Shown here: in pieces, positions 56,799 to 63,552 of the stretch
Numbering within the stretch: the first letter of the stretch is position 1
Layout of the letters: every line of letters begins with the position of its first letter
Origin: Candidatus Flexifilum affinis
Lineage (GTDB): Bacteria; Chloroflexota; Anaerolineae; Aggregatilineales; Phototrophicaceae
Assembly: GCA_016713325.1 (NCBI GenBank)
Contig: JADJPJ010000087.1
Span: forward strand, 310,001-374,000
Direction of reading: 5' to 3'
Length of the DNA: 64,000 nucleotides
Notes under the pieces: generated by a model
The model's input: the letters and a program-made list of their open reading frames with translations, nothing else
What the model was told of the DNA's origin: nothing
Database searches by the model: none
Translations under genes and position numbers: made by a program

Positions 56799-57554
56799 AT
56801 GGCCGGCACAGCTCCGCAAGAACTGATCTTGATGACCCGGCAGCTCGGTCAACCACAGCAGAATCTCGTCGTCGTCGGAGAGGGCAATACGTCCGCGCGC
56901 GTCGATGCCCATTCCTTCTGGGTAAAGGCCAGCGGCAAGGGAATGCAGGATATCGGCGAGGGCGGCTTCGTCGAGATTGCCTTCGAGGGGATTCTGGACT
57001 TGCTCGATAGCCCTCTGGAAGGCGCCGCGCTGCAAGAGGCGATGATGGCGGCACGCGTGGACCCCCAAAACGGACCGCGGCCCTCTGTCGAGGTGACGTT
57101 TCATGCGATGCTGCTGCATGGCTGTGACGTGAACTACATTGGCCACACGCACCCGCTGGCGGTGAACCAGCTCCTGTGCAGCTCCCGCGCCGAGCAGTTT
57201 GCCAAAAACAGGCTGTTTCCGGATGATGCCGTGCTCTGTGGACCGGAGTCGGTGTTTGTGCCCTATGTCGACCCTGGCCTTCCGCTGGCGCGCGCCATTC
57301 GCGAACAGGTCAAGGGTTACATGGAGCAGTATGGGGAAGCGCCGAAGGTGATCCTATTGCAGAATCACGGGCTGATCGCGCTGGGGCAGACTCCTACGGA
57401 GATTCTCAACGTCACCGCGATGTGTGTGAAAGCAGCGGGGATTTTCGCCGGTGCTTGCGCGGTGGGGGAGCCGGTCTTCATGTCGCACGAGGACGTGATG
57501 CACATCTACCGGCGCCCGGACGAGATGTACCGGCGCAGGCTGTTCGTCGGTTAA
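56799..57554 (+). CDS. Class II aldolase/adducin-family protein
   Basis: A 251-residue metal-dependent aldolase-fold protein. It shows VVVGEGNTSARVDAHSFWVK near the N terminus, the zinc ligands in YIGHTHPLAVNQLL, and LLQNHGLIALGQTP. FucA and RhaD belong to this family, but the rhamnulose 1-phosphate aldolase is already present as RhaD/E. It may be a second sugar-phosphate aldolase or an epimerase. It follows the rhaS terminator, with GGAG before ATG 56799; the longer frame upstream covers the hairpins. Confidence 0.8.
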   Translation: MAGTAPQELILMTRQLGQPQQNLVVVGEGNTSARVDAHSFWVKASGKGMQDIGEGGFVEIAFEGILDLLDSPLEGAALQEAMMAARVDPQNGPRPSVEVTFHAMLLHGCDVNYIGHTHPLAVNQLLCSSRAEQFAKNRLFPDDAVLCGPESVFVPYVDPGLPLARAIREQVKGYMEQYGEAPKVILLQNHGLIALGQTPTEILNVTAMCVKAAGIFAGACAVGEPVFMSHEDVMHIYRRPDEMYRRRLFVG

Positions 57555-57590
57555 GAAGGCGCGGCTGACTGAGTGAACCGCGCCTCTTAA
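57551..57590. terminator. Bidirectional terminator between aldolase and DppC-type genes
   Basis: TTAAG-A-AGGCGCGG (57551-57564) pairs with CCGCGCCT-CTTAA (57578-57590): 13 bp with one bulged A. It starts at the aldolase stop codon. A-rich and T-rich ends on both arms suit both convergent transcripts. Confidence 0.6.
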
Positions 57591-57621
57591 CTGAACAGCA
57601 CAATGACTTGCCTTCTGCGAG

Positions 57622-58539
57622 TCAATTCTTGGCCGTCGGATCGAATGCGTCCCGCAGCCCGTCGCCGATGATGTACATGCACAGCACCGTCACGAAGATC
57701 ATCAAGCCCGGCGCGAAGACCAGGTGGGCGCCCTTGACGAAGAACTCGCGAGAGTTGGAAAGCATGTTCCCCCAGCTTGGCGTCGGCGGAAGAATGCCGA
57801 GTCCCAGGAAGCTGAGCGCGGCCTCGACGAGGATGACACCGCCGATGTCCAGCGCCAGGGCAATGACAATCACCGAGAACAAGTTGGGCAGGATGTGCGA
57901 GAACATGATTCTCAGCGGTGAAGCACCGACCGCGCGGGCGCTGACGATGTATTCGCGTTCGCGAAGCGACAGGGTTTCGCCGCGCACCAGCCGTGTGATT
58001 CCCGTCCAGCCGAGAAAGCCCAGGATAAGGACCAGGGTCTGGGGACTCGGGCGGAGGACGGCGGCCACGATCAGCAGCAGGAACAAGGACGGGATCGAAT
58101 TGAGCGTGGCAATGATCCAGTTAATGATATCGTCGACCACGCCGCCGTAGAACCCGGTGATAATTCCGATGGTCACGCCGATGGTGAGCGACAGCGTCGC
58201 GGCCAGCACCCCCACGGAGAGCGATACCTGACCGGCATACAGAAGCCGGGCTAGGTGGTCGCGCCCGAGATCATCGGTGCCGAGAATGTTCGGATAGCTG
58301 TTCGGCTGGAATGGCGCCACGAAAGTTCTGCTCGCGTTCGTCAGAGTGGGGTTGACGCCCAGCGCGTTGGAGATTGTCGGCGCGCCGACGAACGCCAGCA
58401 GAATCATGATAGCGACAACGGCCAACGCAATCAGCGTCATTTTGTCCCGCCGAAGCCGCTGAAGGGCCAGCTGCGTGAGAGATTGACCGACGCGGCGATC
58501 TTCCTGGTCGATTTCCAGGCGAGCTACATTGGTTGCCAT
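57622..58539 (-). CDS. Peptide/nickel-type ABC permease, DppC family
   Basis: A 305-residue inner-membrane permease with an N-terminal helix (MTLIALAVVAIMILLAFVGA) and the BPD transmembrane domain. Typical stretches are LGTDDLGRDHLARLLYAG and REREYIVSARAVGASPLRIM, the EAA loop that contacts the ATPase. AAGGAGGACAAC stands before the ATG. It pairs with the DppB-type permease 16 bases upstream. No ATPase gene follows. Confidence 0.92.
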   Translation of the reverse strand: MATNVARLEIDQEDRRVGQSLTQLALQRLRRDKMTLIALAVVAIMILLAFVGAPTISNALGVNPTLTNASRTFVAPFQPNSYPNILGTDDLGRDHLARLLYAGQVSLSVGVLAATLSLTIGVTIGIITGFYGGVVDDIINWIIATLNSIPSLFLLLIVAAVLRPSPQTLVLILGFLGWTGITRLVRGETLSLREREYIVSARAVGASPLRIMFSHILPNLFSVIVIALALDIGGVILVEAALSFLGLGILPPTPSWGNMLSNSREFFVKGAHLVFAPGLMIFVTVLCMYIIGDGLRDAFDPTAKN

Positions 58540-58555
58540 GTTGTCCTCCTTGCGC

Positions 58556-59635
58556 CTAGTCGAACCGGATACGCGGATCGATGACCGCGTACAGGATGTC
58601 GGACAGGAGATAACCCAGAATGGTTGCGATGGCGCCGATGATGACCACCGCCATGACGACGGGGTAGTCCTGTGCGGTCACGGCCTCAACCGCAAAACGT
58701 CCAAGTCCGGGCCAGGAAAAGATCGTTTCGGTAATCGCTGCGCCGCTGAGCAGGCCGGTGATTGCCGGGCCCAGGAAGGTCGCCAGCGGGATGGCGGCGT
58801 TGCGCGCCCCATGTTTGAACCACACGACGCGGCCCGCCAGACCTTTGGAATGCGCGGTACGCATGTAATCCTGGGTCATGACGTCGAGCATCGACGCGCG
58901 CATATAGCGCGAAAGCACCGCGATCCAGCCCGTCGCAAGCACAAATGTCGGCAGCAGCAGGTATTCGATGCGACCGTACAAGGGCGGGCAACCGCCGGTC
59001 AGGATGCGCGAGTCACAGCGTCCCCCCATCGGAAGGATGCCCAGCGTCGATCCGAAGATGAGGATCAGCATCAGCCCCAACCAGAAGACCGGGATGGCGT
59101 TGAAGATGACAGCCAGGATGCGGGTGACATTGTCGAACCAGCCGCCCTTGCGAACGGCGGCCAGTATGCCGATCGGCACCCCCAGGGACATCCCGAGGAG
59201 AAGTGAAGTCGCGCCAAGTTCGAGGGTTGCTGCCACCCGGGCGCCGATCATCGACTGCACAGGCTGCTTGTAGAAGAACGACCGGCCAAAATCACCGCGA
59301 AGGATGCCGTAGCGGTTTCCTGGCGGTTCGGGCTCGCCGTCTCCATCTGCGTCCAGGGGCAGCAGGAAGCTGCCATCGGCCACATTGTCCCCGTCTGAGT
59401 CCCACCGCATCCAGTCATCGCCAAGGAGCCAACGGAGATATTGAATAGGGAGTGGATCATTTAGCCCCAATTGAGCGGCCAGACGTTCCTTCTGATACTG
59501 CGGGACATTCGGGCCGAAGGTCAGCGCAGCGACCGGACCACCTGGCGCGAAGTACATCAGGAGATACGAGAGAATGGTGATCCCAAACATCGTGGGAAGC
59601 GCTTGAATGAGTCGCCGAAGCGTGTATTTGACCAT
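58556..59635 (-). CDS. Peptide/nickel-type ABC permease, DppB family, with an acidic loop insert
   Basis: A 359-residue permease with the usual start (YTLRRLIQALPTMFGITILS) and EAA loop (MRTAHSKGLAGRVVWFKH). The first extracytoplasmic loop carries an extra segment of about 35 residues (about 71-108) with DSDGDNVADG and DADGDGEPE, which look like EF-hand or thrombospondin type 3 calcium loops. The usual family goes directly to RGDFGRSF. It is co-transcribed with the binding protein upstream and DppC downstream. ATG 59635 is the natural start. Confidence 0.9.
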   Translation of the reverse strand: MVKYTLRRLIQALPTMFGITILSYLLMYFAPGGPVAALTFGPNVPQYQKERLAAQLGLNDPLPIQYLRWLLGDDWMRWDSDGDNVADGSFLLPLDADGDGEPEPPGNRYGILRGDFGRSFFYKQPVQSMIGARVAATLELGATSLLLGMSLGVPIGILAAVRKGGWFDNVTRILAVIFNAIPVFWLGLMLILIFGSTLGILPMGGRCDSRILTGGCPPLYGRIEYLLLPTFVLATGWIAVLSRYMRASMLDVMTQDYMRTAHSKGLAGRVVWFKHGARNAAIPLATFLGPAITGLLSGAAITETIFSWPGLGRFAVEAVTAQDYPVVMAVVIIGAIATILGYLLSDILYAVIDPRIRFD

Positions 59636-59728
59636 TGTCAACCCTGCTCTATCTGCACGGTTCCAAACGACCACCCCCTCCCCCCAATCTACGGGTGAGA
59701 GGCGGCGGCGTCATTCGTGCCTCTATTA

Positions 59729-59753
59729 CCTTAAGCGAACGTTTCGCTTAAGG
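59729..59753 (-). other. Hairpin overlapping the binding-protein stop codon
   Basis: CCTTAAGCGAA (59729-59739) and its complement (59743-59753) form 11 bp with a three-base loop; the TAA of the binding-protein gene (59748-59750) lies inside the stem. Positioned between the binding protein and the permease, it may stabilise the upstream mRNA part, as REP hairpins do in malE-malF. Confidence 0.5.
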
Positions 59754-61487
59754 GGTGGACAGCGCCCAAGTGTCGATGTTCCACAGCATCTGCGACGGAC
59801 GGGGATCGAAGCCGGTCAAATCAGCGGATGCAGCATACATGCCATCCTGGGTGAACAGCCACAGATAGGGCAGTTCTTCCTGCATGATTTCCTGCATCTC
59901 ATAGTAGTAGGCGGCGCGCTCGGCCGGGTCGCAACCGGGGACGTTCTTGGCGAGCTGGTTCAGTTCGGTGAAGCGCTCGTTGTTGAACGACGTAAAGTTG
60001 CTGCCGCTGCCGATAATGTCGCTGGCCGGGGTGAAGAGCTGGGTGGCATCCGGATCATCCGGGTAGCCGTTGCGCCAACCGAGGATGATGGTGTCGAACG
60101 TCTGGCTGTCCATGATGTCCAGCAGGGTGTTGAAGTCGATGGTCTGGAAATCGACCCTGATACCGACCTGGGCGAGCTGATCCTGGACCAGCGTACCAAT
60201 CGCCTCACGGCGGGTGTTGCCCTGGTTGGTGTAGAGGGTGAAGGTCAGCTCGCTGCCTTCTTCTGCATACATCGCGTCGGCGGTCGCCTCAAGAACGCCA
60301 TCGCCATTGCTGTCGGCCCAGCCAGCTTCCGCCAGCATCGCCTTGGCAGCTTCCTGATCGAAGCCGATCACAGGCAGGTCGTCGTTGTAGGCCCAGGAGG
60401 CCGGGATGAGGAAGGAGCTCATGCGGCTGCCTTCGTTGAAGACGGCTGCGGAGATCAGCGACTCGACGTCCACTGCCTTGGAGATCGCCTGGCGCACGCG
60501 GACGTCACCGAAGATCGGGTGGTTACCCTGGTCAATCGGGTTGCCAGCTTCGTCAAAAGCGTTCTGCGGGTTGTTCGGGTCAGCCAGGTTGAACGCCAGA
60601 TAGTCCCAGGCGTTGCCGGGGTAGGGGTAAACCTGCGCGTCGGAGTCACGGATATCCTGGCGTCGGGAAACGGCAGGGCCGTCGATGACATTGAGTTCGC
60701 CAGCGAGGAACTGCTCGACCATGACCGTCTGATCCGGCACGCTCTTGTAAACGTAACCGGTTGGGCTGACGAAGCCGAGTGCGGCATCGCTGTAGCTGGG
60801 ATTGCCGAGCAGCGAAACCTGCTCGCCGGGGCGCAGTTCGCCAAAGTTGAACACGCCGCTCGTGACGGTTGGGTTCAGGTTGTATTCGGCGTCCATCAGC
60901 GTGGAGACGTCTTCCGGCATCAGGTGCGCCGGGACGGGCACGAGCGCGCCAGCATAGCTCAGTGCCGTGCATTCGGCAGACGCAAACTGAACGACGACGG
61001 TGTAGTCATCGGGGAAGGTGACATCGAGGATGCCGGTCGCGCCGGACGGATCGATGACATAGGCGGCAGGAACGTCAATGAGGCCTTCGGCGCCGGCCTT
61101 GATGGCGTCCCACGAATAGGCGACGTCCTTGGAGGTGATGGGGGTGCCATCGCTCCACTGCAGGTCATCGCGCAGGTTGAAGGTGTAGGTCAGGCCATCT
61201 TCGCTGATGGTCCAGTCCTTGACCAGCGCACCCGGACGATCCGGAGCGATGACGGCACGGTCAACATCGACGCCCAGGAAACCGACCTGCATGAGGTTGA
61301 TCACACGGGTGCTTGCGGTGTCGCTGGCCAGAATCGGATTCATCGTCGCGGGATCGCCGCCGAGGTTACCTTCGACGATGACGCCGCCCTCGCAGCACTG
61401 GTCCTGCGCGGACGTGGGGATCACGACCAGCGCAGCGATGAGCATCACGGCAATGCCCACCGTCACAATCCTGAAGACTTTATTCAT
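59748..61487 (-). CDS. ABC importer substrate-binding protein, family 5 (SBP_bac_5)
   Basis: The 579-residue secreted protein has a signal peptide (VTVGIAVMLIAALVVIPTSA) and the family 5 fold that binds peptides, nickel chelates or oligosaccharides. Diagnostic regions are LVKDWTISEDGLTYTFNLRD, DDLQWSDGTPITSKDVAYSW and RVRQAISKAVDVESLISAAV. No lipobox Cys follows directly, but CC lies about eight residues after the likely cleavage site. AGGAG precedes the ATG. First gene of the importer operon; the ligand is unknown. Confidence 0.92.
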   Translation of the reverse strand: MNKVFRIVTVGIAVMLIAALVVIPTSAQDQCCEGGVIVEGNLGGDPATMNPILASDTASTRVINLMQVGFLGVDVDRAVIAPDRPGALVKDWTISEDGLTYTFNLRDDLQWSDGTPITSKDVAYSWDAIKAGAEGLIDVPAAYVIDPSGATGILDVTFPDDYTVVVQFASAECTALSYAGALVPVPAHLMPEDVSTLMDAEYNLNPTVTSGVFNFGELRPGEQVSLLGNPSYSDAALGFVSPTGYVYKSVPDQTVMVEQFLAGELNVIDGPAVSRRQDIRDSDAQVYPYPGNAWDYLAFNLADPNNPQNAFDEAGNPIDQGNHPIFGDVRVRQAISKAVDVESLISAAVFNEGSRMSSFLIPASWAYNDDLPVIGFDQEAAKAMLAEAGWADSNGDGVLEATADAMYAEEGSELTFTLYTNQGNTRREAIGTLVQDQLAQVGIRVDFQTIDFNTLLDIMDSQTFDTIILGWRNGYPDDPDATQLFTPASDIIGSGSNFTSFNNERFTELNQLAKNVPGCDPAERAAYYYEMQEIMQEELPYLWLFTQDGMYAASADLTGFDPRPSQMLWNIDTWALSTP

Positions 61488-61660
61488 ACTTGCTACACTC
61501 CTACCTTAAGACAAAACAACCATGGGATGAACCCATTAACCTCGCCTGCTGTTCAACTAGTCATACTCACAGGTGGGGGTATGGGTTCAAAGGCAAAGAA
61601 ATTTCATGCCCAATTGCGATTGTAACAATGGCTAGCGAAAAATTCTAGTAAATTGCGCAC

Positions 61661-61709
61661 AAAATAAAAACAACCTTTTGCAAAGCATACTGCGTTGCGA
61701 AAGGTTGTT
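61661..61709 (-). terminator. Intrinsic terminator of tRNA-Pro
   Basis: Read on the minus strand, AACAACCTTT pairs with AAAGGTTGTT, with an inner GCAA/TTGC stem, and the 3' side runs into TTTTTATTTTG. It lies just after the tRNA. The gap 61488-61660 otherwise holds only the binding-protein leader. Confidence 0.75.
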
Positions 61710-61723
61710 CTGTCTTCCAAGTG

Positions 61724-61798
61724 TCGGGGAGCCCGGATTTGAACCGGGGACCTCTTGCACCCCATGCAAGCGCGCTAGCCAGGCTGCGCCACACCCCG
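61724..61798 (-). tRNA. tRNA-Pro (anticodon GGG)
   Basis: A 75-base cloverleaf on the minus strand: acceptor CGGGGTG/CTCCCCG, D stem GCGC/GCGC, anticodon stem CTTGC/GCAAG with loop ATGGGGT (GGG at 34-36, G at 37), variable AGGTC and T arm CCCGG-TTCAAAT-CCGGG. The discriminator is A and CCA is not encoded. It reads CCC and CCU. The acceptor has a U-U mismatch at 6-67, where most tRNA-Pro have U-A. Confidence 0.92.
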
Positions 61799-61809
61799 TA
61801 ACTGATTTC

Positions 61810-61838
61810 AGTATACTCCAGCGAAACCAGCCTTTCAA
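61810..61838 (-). promoter_or_regulatory. Promoter of tRNA-Pro
   Basis: On the minus strand: TTGAAA (61833-61838), 17 bases, TATACT (61810-61815), placing the start about five bases before the mature tRNA end. A TATAGT on the plus strand (61856-61861) may be the -10 element of selD. Confidence 0.65.
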
Positions 61839-61894
61839 GGTCGGGTCGCAAACGGTATAGTATTTTCGGTGCTCTGTAGTGTAAAGATCGTATC

Positions 61895-62937
61895 GTGGCA
61901 TTTCCAAAACTGACGGCGCTGGCTTCCTGCGCAGGTTGAGCGGCCAAACTCGGTCCTGGTGACCTGGCGCAAGTTTTGCAGCCGCTCAAGGGAATATTTC
62001 CAACTGAAGATTATCCGGATCTGCTTGTCGGCCTGGACGCGCCCGACGATGCGGCTGTGGCGCGCCTGTCGCCCGACCTTGCGATTATCTCGACCATGGA
62101 TTTCTTCCGCCCGTCGTCGACAACCCCTACGACTACGGCGCGATCGCGGCCGCCAACGCACTAAGCGATGTCTATGCCATGGGTGGCCAGCCCATCATGG
62201 CCATCAATCTGGTGGCCTATCCGGACGGCTATGGGTTGGAGATGCTGACGGAGATCCTGCGCGGTGGGGCAGAAAAGGTCCGAGAAGCCGGCGCAGTGAT
62301 CGCCGGCGGCCACACGGTTACCGACCGGGAGCCAAAATATGGTCTTTCGGTCACCGGCAGGGTACACCCGGACCGCATTCTGACGAAAGGCGGCGCGCGG
62401 GCAGGAGATGCCTTAGTCCTGACCAAGCCGCTGGGCAGCGGCGTCATCACGACGGCACTGAAGGCTGATGTCGCACGGGAAGACGAATTGCGCGGCGCGG
62501 TCGAAAGCATGAAACGGCTGAACCGCGCCGCTTCCGAGTTGGCGCTGCAATATCAGGCGCATGCCGTCACGGACATCACGGGCTATGGCCTGGTGGGCCA
62601 TGCCCACGAAATGGCGCACTTGAGCGGGATGGCTTTCGAGATCGAGTACCAGTCGCTGCGCTGGCTGGATGGCGCGCTGCGATGCGCAACACTTGGAACA
62701 CTGGCCGGCGGATTAGGGCGGAATCGAGATTATTTCAAAACGTGGGTGCGCTATCCTGATCACCTGGACGAGGTGCAGCAGGCGCTGCTGTACGATCCTC
62801 AGACCTCAGGTGGGCTGCTGATTGCGCTTCCGCAAGAACACGCCCAGGCGCTCGTTAGAGACCTCGAAGCGGCCGGCGACCAGCCGGCGATCATCGGCCA
62901 TGTGTCCAGCGGCGCAGGTGAGATTTGGATTCGATGA
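61895..62937 (+). CDS. selD: Selenide, water dikinase, probable selenoprotein (in-frame TGA), frameshifted
   Basis: It makes selenophosphate from selenide and ATP. From GTG 61895 the frame reads to SCAG, then TGA (61937-61939), then [16 protein letters not shown]. The TGA falls exactly on the catalytic Cys/Sec of SelD (residue 15 here) before the essential Lys, so it most likely encodes selenocysteine. Later motifs are [33 protein letters not shown] and [21 protein letters not shown] second break is a one-base deletion near 62109 (after MDFFRP), probably a consensus error. With both resolved the protein has about 347 residues, the E. coli length. A plain annotation would start at 62179 and lose the active site. 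Confidence 0.85.
61937..61988 (+). promoter_or_regulatory. Candidate bacterial SECIS hairpin in selD
   Basis: TGAGCGGC (61937-61944), beginning with the Sec codon, pairs exactly with GCCGCTCA (61981-61988). CAAACT pairs with AGTTTTG inside it. The tip is GGTC-CTGGT-GACC (61952-61964). The apical loop begins 16 bases after the TGA and contains GG, within the spacing known for bacterial SECIS elements. Confidence 0.65.
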
Positions 62938-62994
62938 GAAACTGCGGCGGGGGTGGAAAGTGCCCCATGTATCCTCGTGTGGTCGAGCCGGCGC

Positions 62995-63017
62995 GGGCGA
63001 GCCAGCGGCTCGCCCCT
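62995..63017 (-). repeat. REP-like palindromic repeat, copy 2
   Basis: GGGCGAGCC-AGC-GGCTCGCCC (62995-63015) is a perfect 9-bp palindrome with a three-base centre. Read on the minus strand it matches the repeat after leuB at 25587-25609 at all but two of 23 positions. It lies in the 110-base gap between convergent selD and the SufT-like gene and may help end both transcripts. Confidence 0.6.
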
Positions 63018-63047
63018 GCGGAAGACCGGCAAACGCTCCGAACTGAT

Positions 63048-63362
63048 TTAGAAAAGGCCCCAATCGTCGGCAGCGCCATCTTCCATCATCGTCGGATCCC
63101 ACATTTCCATGCCCATCTCGATCGTCGTGGGTAGCCCTGCATACTCCTGCGCCGTGCGCCGCGTCTGTTCCAGGAGAGCAGGGGCGTAAGGGCAGAAGGG
63201 CGTCGTCATGATCATGACAACGTGGCAGGACGTGTCGGCAAGTTCGACGCCGCGGACCAGCCCCAGTTCGATGACATTCATGCCGATCTCAGGATCGACG
63301 ACGGCGCGCAAGGCCTCACGAAGGCCTTCAATTGTGACTTGTTGGCGAGTTTCGTCGCTCAT
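63048..63362 (-). CDS. SufT-like (DUF59/MIP18) Fe-S cluster assembly protein
   Basis: A 104-residue single DUF59 domain: LREALRAVVDPEIGMNVIEL, then LVRGVELADTSCHVVMIMTT and the conserved Cys in PFCPYAPALLE, ending with an aromatic tail (DDWGLF). Such proteins help mature Fe-S proteins with the SUF system. It is divergent from sufC, with which it shares a 190-base control region. A phenylacetyl-CoA oxygenase PaaD role is unlikely here. Confidence 0.88.
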   Translation of the reverse strand: MSDETRQQVTIEGLREALRAVVDPEIGMNVIELGLVRGVELADTSCHVVMIMTTPFCPYAPALLEQTRRTAQEYAGLPTTIEMGMEMWDPTMMEDGAADDWGLF

Positions 63363-63399
63363 TTTCTCAAATCCGTTTCATGGTACGACCCAGAATCCG

Positions 63400-63428
63400 A
63401 TCGTATCATAGCGGATTTTCTAAGTCAA
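63400..63428 (-). promoter_or_regulatory. Promoter of the SufT-like gene
   Basis: On the minus strand: TTGACT (63423-63428), 17 bases, TACGAT (63400-63405), 38 bases before the start codon. Confidence 0.55.
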
Positions 63429-63454
63429 TTTTTATAATCAATATGATAAAAACG

Positions 63455-63483
63455 TTGACTTTGACCGACGGGACTGTTATACT
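63455..63483 (+). promoter_or_regulatory. Promoter of sufC
   Basis: TTGACT (63455-63460), 17 bases, TATACT (63478-63483). The two suf promoters are back to back around an AT-rich stretch (63410-63455), a likely site for an iron- or Fe-S-responsive regulator. Confidence 0.65.
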
Positions 63484-63552
63484 TCCCTGTATCTTTGCAC
63501 CTGTGGGTACAAAGTTAAATTAACCAAGATCAAATCGGAGGTCGTCGCCAGC

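Noticed and set aside
59607..61625. 672-residue open frame on the plus strand opposite the family 5 binding protein
   Set aside because: It is a shadow of the binding-protein gene. It has no ribosome site or domain, while the minus strand has a signal peptide and clear family motifs.
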